The notes under the pieces: model-generated
What the model saw: only the letters and a program-made list of their open reading frames with translations
What the model was told of the DNA's origin: nothing
The model's database searches: none
Shown here: positions 1 through 5,723 of the stretch, in pieces
Numbering within the stretch: position 1 is the first letter of the stretch
Layout: every line of letters begins with the position of its first letter
From: Candidatus Shapirobacteria bacterium
GTDB lineage: Bacteria; Patescibacteriota; Microgenomatia; UBA12405
Assembly (NCBI GenBank): GCA_028701645.1
Contig: JAQVQI010000010.1
Span: 1 to 18,374, forward strand
Direction: 5' to 3'
Length of the DNA stretch: 18,374 bases
Program-made: the position numbers and the translations under genes

Positions 1-876
1 GTATCTCCCCATACAGACATAGGTCAAATCTAAATCCGTTTGAAATTCTACCGGACAAAGAGTTTGTCGGGTCATCATGGCTGTAATTTGGCGAGATCTA
101 TCTGTTCTAAAATTAAACCAAATAAAAGAATCACCTGATTTTAATAGCCCATTTTTATCAATAATTGTTGGTTGGACATAATAATCAGTTGCTTCTCCTC
201 GTTCATAAGCCTTATTAATTGCTTCAACTGCGTCATTTGCTTCAAAACCTTCACCATCAATCCACAAATCAGCTGCTAATGCAGTTCGTTCCCAGTTAGT
301 ATCCCGATCCATTGAATAATATCTTCCCGATACTGTAGCGATCTTGCCGACTCCAATTTCTTTTATTTTTTCATTTAACTTTTCTACATAACCAAGAGCT
401 GATCTTTCTGGAACGTCGCGGCCATCTAGAATTAAATGAATAAAAACTTTGTTCAATCCATTATCTTTGGCTAATTTCAATAAAGCATACAAATGGTTTA
501 CGTCAGAATGAACTCCAGCATCGGAAAAAAGACCTGCTAAATGTAAGGCTGAATCATTTTTTTTACAATTTTCTATTGCTTTTAATAAAGCCGGATTTTG
601 AAAAAATGATCCATCTTTAATGGCATTATTAATCATTTCTTGTGGTTGCCATACAATTCGTCCTGCTCCCATAGTCAAATGTCCTACTTCACTTCCGCCC
701 TGGGCTCCCTGAGGGTTACCCACATCGTTACCAAAGCATTTTAATAGAGCACTTGGATATTCCTTTAAATATTTATCCGCATTTGGAGTATTAGCCTCCA
801 TTATGGCGTTGCCATAAGGATTAGTCGAATAACCCCAACCATCTCGCACTATTAAAATTACTTTTTTATTTTTCAT
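1..876 (-). CDS. gpmI: 2,3-bisphosphoglycerate-independent phosphoglycerate mutase, amino-terminal part
   Basis: This cytoplasmic glycolytic enzyme interconverts 3- and 2-phosphoglycerate. The frame is open for 292 codons from ATG at 876 and runs off the window edge, so the C-terminal part (the family is about 510 aa) is missing. What is visible matches the family: metal-binding DGWG at residues 12-15, the catalytic serine at residue 62 in GSEVGHLTMGAGR (usually NSEVGH, so Asn is replaced by Gly), GVHSDVNHL and LDGRDVPERSA in the phosphatase-like inserted domain, SGRYYSMDRD, and FNFRTDRSRQIT. It lies 50 nt downstream of enolase on the same strand, so two consecutive glycolytic steps are probably co-transcribed. 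No Shine-Dalgarno sequence precedes the start. The identification is firm; whether the rest of the gene is intact cannot be seen. Confidence 0.95.
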   Translation of the reverse strand, partial: MKNKKVILIVRDGWGYSTNPYGNAIMEANTPNADKYLKEYPSALLKCFGNDVGNPQGAQGGSEVGHLTMGAGRIVWQPQEMINNAIKDGSFFQNPALLKAIENCKKNDSALHLAGLFSDAGVHSDVNHLYALLKLAKDNGLNKVFIHLILDGRDVPERSALGYVEKLNEKIKEIGVGKIATVSGRYYSMDRDTNWERTALAADLWIDGEGFEANDAVEAINKAYERGEATDYYVQPTIIDKNGLLKSGDSFIWFNFRTDRSRQITAMMTRQTLCPVEFQTDLDLTYVCMGRY

Positions 877-882
877 ATTTTT

Positions 883-922
883 CTGACAAACTGATTAACT
901 GACAAGCTGACAGACTGAATTA
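883..922. repeat. Degenerate 8-bp tandem repeat, five units
   Basis: The enolase-gpmI spacer consists of five consecutive 8-nt units that all begin CTGA: CTGACAAA, CTGATTAA, CTGACAAG, CTGACAGA, CTGAATTA. The last unit runs into the inverted repeat at the enolase stop. It resembles the 7-bp arrays in other spacers of this window. Function unknown. Confidence 0.75.
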
Positions 923-941
923 AAAGCTACGCTTTTAATTC
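917..941. repeat. 11-bp perfect inverted repeat over the enolase stop codon
   Basis: GAATTAAAAGC (917-927) and GCTTTTAATTC (931-941) are perfect inverse complements separated by three bases. The element covers the last codons and the stop of enolase. No T-run follows on the minus strand and gpmI continues downstream, so it is not a clear terminator. It could act as an mRNA 3'-end stabiliser or processing hairpin inside the eno-gpmI transcript. Confidence 0.6.
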
Positions 942-2192
942 TTCCTCAATTCTCATTAATCGGTTATATTTACAGACTCTTTCTCCTCGAGTTGGGCCTA
1001 CTTTTATATAAGCCGAATTAACAGCTACTGCCAAATCTACTAAGAAAGTATCGTTGGTTTCACCACCACCGCGATGCGAAGGCATAGTCATCAGTCCATG
1101 TTGATTAGCTAATAGACAACAATCAACAGTTTCTGTCAAAGTACCAGCTTGATTAAGCTTTATCAAAATTGCCGTTGCTGCTTCCATATCAATGGCTTTT
1201 TGCCACAACGCAGTGTTGGTTACAGTTAAATCATCAGCAATTAATGGGAACTTGCCTCCAATAGCTTCCACCATTTTTGGCCAATTATCCCAATCAAATT
1301 CTGACAACATGTCTTCCATAGTCGCAATCTTATATTTTTCAATCCATGGTTTGTAGTAGGCGATTAATTCTTCTGAGGTTAATTCTTTTCCTTCAAGTCT
1401 CAAAGTATATTTACCCGTTTCTTGAGAATAAAATTCACTTGCGGCTGCGTCAATACCAACTCCAGCGTCAACTCCTGGAGTGTAACCGGCATTAATTATT
1501 GCTTGAGTTAAAAATTCTAATGGTTTTTCATTTGATGAAATTCCATTTGGAGCAAAAGCACCCTCATTGCCCACATTAGTTGATAATTTTTCTGCTTTTA
1601 AAATATTTTTCAACGCATTATAAATTTCCATTTCCATTCGAACATTTTCGGCTGCCGTTTTGTTTCCCATTGCTCCCACCATAAACTCTTGTAAATCGGT
1701 GGTTTCGTCAGCATGCTTTCCACCTTCAATCATTACAATCATTGGTTTTGGTAACTTCCAGCCGATATCGCCAATTGCATAAGTTTTTCTAAGATATTTA
1801 TAAAGTGGCATTTTTTCTTCTGCTGCTTGGGCTCTACATACTGCCAAACTTACTCCTAACATGGCATTTCCACCCAACACAGCTTTGTTAACTGTGCCAT
1901 CGGTTTCAATCATTTTATTATCAATTGCTCTTTGATCACTTGCTTCCATCCCTATCAATATTTCTTTTATTTTACCGTTAATATTGGCAATTGCGACCAA
2001 CATTCCTTTGCCGTTGTAACGTGATTTATCGCCATCCAATAAAACTGTTGCTTCCTTTGATCCAGCACTAGCGCCATAACTAACCGAAGCCTCTCCAATA
2101 GCCCCACTTTCCAAAGTTACGGTTACTTCCAAACTGGGAGCACCACCACTAGCTAATATCTCTCGAGCGAAAATGTTTTGTATTTTTGACAT
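927..2192 (-). CDS. eno: Enolase (phosphopyruvate hydratase), divergent form
   Basis: Enolase converts 2-phosphoglycerate to phosphoenolpyruvate. I place the start at ATG 2192 (421 aa, MSKIQNIFAREILAS) because family homology begins there; an in-frame extension to 2231 adds 13 unrelated residues and overlaps the methyltransferase stop. Equivalents of the known active-site residues are present: Ser42 in the mobile loop GASAG, His160, Glu169 (LQEF), Glu210, metal ligands Asp248, Glu293 and Asp320, Lys345 and His373. Signature motifs are nevertheless altered: DSRGNP is ASGGAP, VPSGAST is VSYGASA, NGG is EGG, GDEGGFAP is GNEGAFAP, and SHRSGET carries an extra glycine (SHRGGGET). The gene follows the FkbM-type methyltransferase by 35 nt and precedes gpmI. 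The function is well supported; the divergence suggests a deep branch of the family. Confidence 0.95.
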   Translation of the reverse strand: MSKIQNIFAREILASGGAPSLEVTVTLESGAIGEASVSYGASAGSKEATVLLDGDKSRYNGKGMLVAIANINGKIKEILIGMEASDQRAIDNKMIETDGTVNKAVLGGNAMLGVSLAVCRAQAAEEKMPLYKYLRKTYAIGDIGWKLPKPMIVMIEGGKHADETTDLQEFMVGAMGNKTAAENVRMEMEIYNALKNILKAEKLSTNVGNEGAFAPNGISSNEKPLEFLTQAIINAGYTPGVDAGVGIDAAASEFYSQETGKYTLRLEGKELTSEELIAYYKPWIEKYKIATMEDMLSEFDWDNWPKMVEAIGGKFPLIADDLTVTNTALWQKAIDMEAATAILIKLNQAGTLTETVDCCLLANQHGLMTMPSHRGGGETNDTFLVDLAVAVNSAYIKVGPTRGERVCKYNRLMRIEEELKA

Positions 2193-2227
2193 ATATAAAT
2201 ATAAAAAATAATTAATACTAATTTGTC

Positions 2228-3070
2228 TCAATTATAACCCAGCAAAAAGTTTTTTAACCACTGTTTTAATTTTATATTTCCATATCGACATAAAAGGTCA
2301 TTAATAGTAGTATTTTTTTTAATCCACAAATCAGCATAACCGGTTTTATTGGTTCTACAAATTTCATCAATTTTTTTCTGACTCAAATTTTTATAAATAT
2401 ACAGCCATTCATCTATCCACCAAATTTTTGGATAAATTTTGTCCAAATTTTCCATCATCTTTTTTCCGTCCAATTTGGCTATTTGGTAACTGGCAGGGGA
2501 ATACTCCAAAAACATCACTGGCTTATTTTCCTCTATTAAACCTTTTGCCCCAGCAATTACTTCCGGTTCCCACCCTTGTGTGTCTATCTTCATCAAATTA
2601 ATTTTTATATTTTTTAAATAATCATCTAGTTTAATAATTTTTACTTTTTCTTTTTGAAAATTGGATTTTGAAAATTGAAAATTATCATATAGTTTATGGT
2701 CTCCCAAATTTTCCTCCGACCTATACAAAATATTTGTTTCATTCTTGCTTCCCGCTGCCGCATTCACTGCCACCACATTATTAAGATTATTTGCTTCAAT
2801 ATTTTTCTTCAAAATTTCAAAATTTATTTTGTCTGGCTCAAAAGCATATACTTTTCCTGTTTTACCTACTTTATCGGCTAAAAGTATGGTGTAATAACCA
2901 ATATTTGCTCCCACATCTACCACTACATCACCCTTTTTCGTTTGTCCTAAGATTAGTTTTGTTTCATACGGCTCATACTTTTCCAAAGCAATTCTTTGGC
3001 CGATATATCTATCACTCTCTAAATAGAAAAATTTATATTTTCCAAAAATCTTAGTCTTTAATAATTTCAT
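2228..3070 (-). CDS. FkbM-family SAM-dependent methyltransferase
   Basis: This 280-aa protein is probably a cytosolic O-methyltransferase; the FkbM family methylates sugars, polyketides and other small molecules, and the substrate here is unknown. SAM-binding motif I is DVVVDVGANIG at residues 48-58, followed by an acidic motif in YAFEPD (75-80) and the family-typical LMKIDTQGWEPEVIAG around residues 159-174. Residues 130-139 (NFQFSKSNFQ) are encoded by a heptamer repeat array (2656-2683) and look like an insertion in a surface loop. The C-terminal 80 residues are lysine-rich and not recognised. The gene is divergent from groES across a 202-nt spacer and heads the minus-strand run into enolase. 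No Shine-Dalgarno sequence is visible. Confidence 0.88.
   Translation of the reverse strand: MKLLKTKIFGKYKFFYLESDRYIGQRIALEKYEPYETKLILGQTKKGDVVVDVGANIGYYTILLADKVGKTGKVYAFEPDKINFEILKKNIEANNLNNVVAVNAAAGSKNETNILYRSEENLGDHKLYDNFQFSKSNFQKEKVKIIKLDDYLKNIKINLMKIDTQGWEPEVIAGAKGLIEENKPVMFLEYSPASYQIAKLDGKKMMENLDKIYPKIWWIDEWLYIYKNLSQKKIDEICRTNKTGYADLWIKKNTTINDLLCRYGNIKLKQWLKNFLLGYN
2656..2683. repeat. Intragenic GAAAATT heptamer array in the methyltransferase gene
   Basis: Four 7-bp units lie in tandem on the plus strand: GAAAATT, GGATTTT, GAAAATT, GAAAATT. They fall in the coding sequence and specify residues 130-139 (NFQFSKSNFQ). The same unit recurs as four perfect copies in the nucleotidyltransferase gene at 17476-17503. 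Confidence 0.85.
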
Positions 3071-3083
3071 TAGTAACCATATT

Positions 3084-3118
3084 ATCTATAATCTACGATC
3101 AACAATCTACAATCTAAT
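3084..3118. repeat. Degenerate heptamer array upstream of the groES promoter
   Basis: Five consecutive 7-nt units start with ATC: ATCTATA, ATCTACG, ATCAACA, ATCTACA, ATCTAAT. The array sits between the methyltransferase start and the groES -35 box, in the divergent spacer. Confidence 0.75.
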
Positions 3119-3124
3119 TTCCCC

Positions 3125-3152
3125 TTGACGTATCGCCAACTCCAGCTATAAT
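3125..3152 (+). promoter_or_regulatory. Housekeeping-type promoter of groES-groEL
   Basis: TTGACG (3125-3130) and a perfect TATAAT (3147-3152) are separated by 16 nt. This is the best sigma-70-like promoter in the window. Transcription would start near 3159, inside the CIRCE-like operator, giving a leader of about 110 nt before groES. Confidence 0.8.
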
Positions 3153-3153
3153 A

Positions 3154-3180
3154 TTAGCAGTCTCTGAATTTGACTGCTCA
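3154..3180 (+). promoter_or_regulatory. CIRCE-like operator, probable HrcA site
   Basis: TTAGCAGTC (3154-3162), a 9-nt spacer (3163-3171) and GACTGCTCA (3172-3180) form a 9-9-9 inverted repeat with 8 of 9 pairs. Consensus CIRCE is TTAGCACTC-N9-GAGTGCTAA. The arms differ at one symmetric position (C to G in the left arm, G to C in the right), so the palindrome is kept, plus one mismatch near the end. Its position just after the -10 box and before groES matches known HrcA repression of chaperonin operons. HrcA itself is not in the window. Confidence 0.8.
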
Positions 3181-3193
3181 ACAGCCAACTCAG

Positions 3194-3209
3194 TCCGCCC
3201 ACTGGCGGA
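3194..3209. repeat. 16-nt GC-rich hairpin TCCGCC-N4-GGCGGA
   Basis: A 6-bp stem with a 4-nt loop (TCCGCC CACT GGCGGA) lies in the groES leader, downstream of the operator. The stems are identical to those of the groEL terminator core at 5332-5347. No T-run follows, so it is not an evident terminator; it could be an RNA thermometer-like or stabilising hairpin, or simply a copy of a dispersed repeat. Confidence 0.6.
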
Positions 3210-3237
3210 GATAATTATTAACTTCATTATTTATTTA

Positions 3238-3271
3238 CTAAAAGCTAATTACTATTAGCTAATTGACTAAT
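3238..3271. repeat. Degenerate heptamer array just before the groES start
   Basis: CTAAAAG, CTAATTA, CTATTAG, CTAATTGA (8 nt) and CTAAT follow one another and end one base before the groES ATG. The array occupies the place where a ribosome binding site would be expected; none is visible. Confidence 0.7.
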
Positions 3272-3272
3272 C

Positions 3273-3560
3273 ATGACAAAAATCCATCCAGTCGCTGGCT
3301 ATCTTCTAGTCCAGCCTCAAAAACAAGAAAAAACTACCGCTTCCGGTATCGTTTTACCCGACAACCATCAAGACAAACCTCAACAAGGTAGAGTCTTGGC
3401 CGTTGGAGGTTCCACTTTTATTGATGGCCACGAAATTATTTCGCCATGCAAAGTCGACGATATTGTCGTCTACCGCGAATGGGGTGGCAAAGAATATAAA
3501 GAAGATAACGTTGATTTGTTACTTTTGAAATTCGACGACATCATGGCAATTATTAAATAA
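3273..3560 (+). CDS. groES: Co-chaperonin GroES
   Basis: This 95-aa protein is the heptameric lid that caps GroEL during ATP-driven protein folding in the cytoplasm. The length is typical. The mobile loop that docks on GroEL is visible around residues 17-34 (EKTTASGIVLPDN then KPQQG), and the family features KVDDIVVY and the C-terminal LLLLKFDDIMAII are present. It starts at ATG 3273 without a Shine-Dalgarno sequence. It is the first gene of the groES-groEL unit behind a strong promoter and a CIRCE-like operator, so heat-inducible HrcA-type repression is likely. A 94-nt spacer rich in 7-bp repeats separates it from groEL. Confidence 0.97.
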   Translation: MTKIHPVAGYLLVQPQKQEKTTASGIVLPDNHQDKPQQGRVLAVGGSTFIDGHEIISPCKVDDIVVYREWGGKEYKEDNVDLLLLKFDDIMAIIK

Positions 3561-3575
3561 TTATAAATTTATATA

Positions 3576-3610
3576 ATAACCAATAACCAAATAACAAGAA
3601 ACAAACATAA
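3576..3610. repeat. Degenerate heptamer array in the groES-groEL spacer (first)
   Basis: Units ATAACCA, ATAACCA, AATAACA, AGAAACA and AACATAA follow one another at 7-nt spacing, an A/C-rich composition on the plus strand. A second, T/G-rich array follows almost directly at 3615. Confidence 0.7.
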
Positions 3611-3614
3611 ATGT

Positions 3615-3644
3615 TTGGAATACTTGTATTTTGTATCTTGGAAT
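3615..3644. repeat. Degenerate heptamer array in the groES-groEL spacer (second)
   Basis: TTGGAAT, then AC, then TTGTATT, TTGTATC and TTGGAAT occupy 3615-3644, ending 10 nt before the groEL ATG. The consensus is roughly TTGKAWY. Confidence 0.6.
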
Positions 3645-3654
3645 TTTAAAAACT

Positions 3655-5301
3655 ATGGCAAAACAACTAAAATTTGGGCAAGATGCCCGTCAATCAATTT
3701 TAAATGGTGTTAATATTTTAGCCGACGCTGTTATCACCACACTTGGGCCTAAAGGTCGAAATGTCGCTATCGACAAAAAATGGGGCGGCCCCACCGTTCT
3801 TCATGATGGTGTCTCTGTTGCTAAAGAAATCGAACTCGAAAATCCTTATGAAAATATGGGGGCTCAGCTTATTAAAGAAGCAGCTTCAAAAACCAACGAT
3901 ATTGCCGGTGATGGTACTACCACCGCAACAGTTTTAGCCCAGGCTATTGCTAATAAAGGACTTCAAAATGTTACTGCTGGTTCTAACCCAATGGTAATCC
4001 GCCGCGGTTTAGAAAAAGGGCTGGAAGTTGTTTTGGGAGAACTTGATCAGATGAAAAAAGAAATTAAAGACAACGACAAAGAATCAATTGAACAAGTCGC
4101 CACAATTTCGGCCGGCGACTCTCAAATTGGTAAAAGAATTGCCGAGGCTGTTGTCAAAGTTGGCCGCGATGGATTAATTACTGCTGAAGAAGGTAAAGGT
4201 TTATTTTTGGAAACCAAAGAAACTTCTGGTATGGAATTTGATCAAGGGTTCTTGTCTCCTTATTTTGCCACCAATACCGAAAAAATGGAGGCAGTAGTTG
4301 ACAATCCTTACATTATAATTACCGACAAGAAAATTAGTTCAATTCAAGAAATATTGCCTTTCTTAGAAAAATTAGTCAAACTTACCAAAAATTTTGTTAT
4401 CATTGCCGATGATATCGACGGTGAAGCTCTAGCTACCTTAGTCGTCAACAAAATCCGTGGAACTTTCAATGTCTTAGCTGTCAAAGCCCCAGGGTTTGGT
4501 GACAGAAGAAAAGCCATGCTTGAAGACATTGCTGTCCTTACTGGTGGTCAAGTAATTTCTGACGATCTTGGCGTCAAGTTCGATACCGCCGAACCACAAG
4601 ATTATTGTGGTAAAGCTGATACTGTCACTGCCGACAAAGACAAAACCAGAATTTTAGGTGGTGCTGGTTCCGAGGCTGATATAAAAGCCCGAGTTTCTCA
4701 ACTCCGTGCTCAACTTAGCCATACTGATTCAGATTACGACAAAGAAAAATTCCAAGAAAGAATTGCTAAATTAGTTGGTGGAGCTATTGTTCTCCAAGTT
4801 GGCGGTGCTACTGAGGTTGAAATGAAAGAACGACTCGAAAGGGTCAAAGACGCTATTGATGCCACCAAAGCTGCTGTCGAAGAAGGAATCCTCCCTGGTG
4901 GTGGAGTTGCTTTACTTAAAGCTTCTTTTAAACTCGACTCAGTCAAAACAGATTCTGCCGAAGAACAGGTTGGGATTGATATTTTAAAATATGCACTTGA
5001 ACAACCAATCCGAAGATTGGCTCAAAATTCTGGGCAAGACGCTGGTTATATCTTCAATCTAATCAAAGATGTTGTCGTTAAAGATTCAAAGTCAGACTAC
5101 GGTTACAATGCTGCTACAGGCGAAATGGGATCAATGGTTAAATTTGGAATTCTTGATCCAGCTAAAGTGACTAAATCAGCTCTAACCAACGCTGTTTCTG
5201 TCAGTACCATGATTTTAACAACTGAAGTTTTAATCACTGATGCTCCTGAAGCAAAATCAGCCCCAACCCCAGACATGTCTGGTATGGGTGGCATGATGTA
5301 A
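3655..5301 (+). CDS. groEL: Chaperonin GroEL (Hsp60)
   Basis: GroEL forms the double-ring ATP-dependent folding chamber that works with GroES. I choose ATG 3655 (MAKQLKF, 548 aa, the normal family length); an in-frame TTG at 3631 would add eight unsupported residues. Visible features are the nucleotide-binding TTLGPKGRNV at 28-37, GDGTTTATV at 85-93, the apical-domain segment ending in KAPGFGDRRKAML, the intermediate/equatorial EEGILPGGGVALL, and the classic Gly-Met tail GMGGMM at the C-terminus. No Shine-Dalgarno sequence lies close to the ATG. The gene ends 21 nt before a strong hairpin terminator, closing a two-gene heat-shock operon. Nothing suggests a duplicated or degraded copy. Confidence 0.98.
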   Translation: MAKQLKFGQDARQSILNGVNILADAVITTLGPKGRNVAIDKKWGGPTVLHDGVSVAKEIELENPYENMGAQLIKEAASKTNDIAGDGTTTATVLAQAIANKGLQNVTAGSNPMVIRRGLEKGLEVVLGELDQMKKEIKDNDKESIEQVATISAGDSQIGKRIAEAVVKVGRDGLITAEEGKGLFLETKETSGMEFDQGFLSPYFATNTEKMEAVVDNPYIIITDKKISSIQEILPFLEKLVKLTKNFVIIADDIDGEALATLVVNKIRGTFNVLAVKAPGFGDRRKAMLEDIAVLTGGQVISDDLGVKFDTAEPQDYCGKADTVTADKDKTRILGGAGSEADIKARVSQLRAQLSHTDSDYDKEKFQERIAKLVGGAIVLQVGGATEVEMKERLERVKDAIDATKAAVEEGILPGGGVALLKASFKLDSVKTDSAEEQVGIDILKYALEQPIRRLAQNSGQDAGYIFNLIKDVVVKDSKSDYGYNAATGEMGSMVKFGILDPAKVTKSALTNAVSVSTMILTTEVLITDAPEAKSAPTPDMSGMGGMM

Positions 5302-5322
5302 AAATCCGTCATTACGATTTAA

Positions 5323-5358
5323 CCCTCCTTATCCGCCTTCCGGCGGAGGAGGGTTTTT
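5323..5358 (+). terminator. Rho-independent terminator of groES-groEL
   Basis: CCCTCC (5323-5328) pairs with GGAGGG (5348-5353); inside it, after a TTA bulge, TCCGCC (5332-5337) pairs with GGCGGA (5342-5347) around a TTCC loop, and five T residues follow (5354-5358). The stem is very GC-rich in an AT-rich region. Its 16-nt core matches the hairpin at 3194-3209. On the minus strand it also lies directly after tRNA-Cys, but lacks a good T-run there. Confidence 0.9.
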
Positions 5359-5366
5359 GGTATTTG

Positions 5367-5437
5367 AGACGCGGATGGGAGTTGAACCCATCTATACGGT
5401 TTTGCAGACCGCTGTCTAACCGCTTGACTACCGCGTC
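5367..5437 (-). tRNA. tRNA-Cys (anticodon GCA)
   Basis: Read on the minus strand, a full cloverleaf is present. The acceptor GACGCGG pairs with CCGCGTC over 7 bp, the D-arm is GTC/GAC, the anticodon stem GCGGT/ACCGT surrounds a CTGCAAA loop with anticodon GCA, the variable loop is four nucleotides, and the T-arm is ATGGG/CCCAT with loop TTCAACT. The discriminator base is U, the known identity element for cysteine. CCA is not encoded. The 5' end is only 4 nt after the GIY-YIG stop codon on the same strand, and an inverted partial copy of its 3' half lies at 5724-5772. Confidence 0.95.
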
Positions 5438-5441
5438 AGAT

Positions 5442-5696
5442 TTATGAAAGGCTGTTTCTGATTTGCAATTTTAAACTATTTTTGGCTTTTCCGCCAGATT
5501 TAAGATATTTTTCCCGATTTCTAGCATCTTTTTCATTTATAAAGACTTCATAATAAATCAATTTAACAGGAAGTCTGTTTTTGGTAGATTTAACCAATCC
5601 AGACTTATGTTCTAAAATCCTTCGCTTTAAATCAGAAGAAAAACCTGTATATATTTTTTGATCTTTTAAGCTCTTTAAAACGTAAACATAATACAC
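5442..5696 (-). CDS. Small stand-alone GIY-YIG endonuclease-domain protein
   Basis: This 84-aa protein is essentially only a GIY-YIG nuclease fold (UPF0213-like). YVY at residues 3-5 and YTG at 16-18 stand for the GIY and YIG strands, followed by the conserved arginines in SDLKRRILEHKSG, then STKNRLPVKLIYYEVF and DARNREKYLKSGGKAKNSL, where the glutamate of REKYLKS is the probable metal ligand. The start is GTG at 5696 because MYYVYVLKS begins the domain and an in-frame stop lies four codons upstream. The family is abundant in CPR genomes; DNA-repair and homing-like roles are suggested for relatives, but the function is unproven. The gene is flanked by tRNA-Cys on one side and an inverted tRNA-Cys half-copy on the other, suggestive of insertion at the tRNA. 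Confidence 0.88.
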   Translation of the reverse strand: MYYVYVLKSLKDQKIYTGFSSDLKRRILEHKSGLVKSTKNRLPVKLIYYEVFINEKDARNREKYLKSGGKAKNSLKLQIRNSLS

Positions 5697-5723
5697 ATTA
5701 AGATTTTAACAACTTTTACATGT

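Noticed and set aside
917..941. Rho-independent terminator after enolase
   Set aside because: The stem is AT-rich, lacks a following T-run and gpmI lies directly downstream on the same strand.
2193..2231. In-frame 13-residue extension at the enolase amino terminus
   Set aside because: It overlaps the methyltransferase stop and has no similarity to the family; homology begins at the ATG at 2192.
3160..3272. Riboswitch in the groES leader
   Set aside because: Only one short hairpin and a repeat array are visible; no known riboswitch core is recognisable.
3084..3644. CRISPR array
   Set aside because: The repeats are 7-8 nt, degenerate and contiguous, with no spacers of 25-40 nt and no cas genes nearby.
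3631..3654. TTG start eight codons before groEL MAKQLKF
   Set aside because: The canonical GroEL amino terminus begins at 3655 and the upstream codons lie in a heptamer repeat array.
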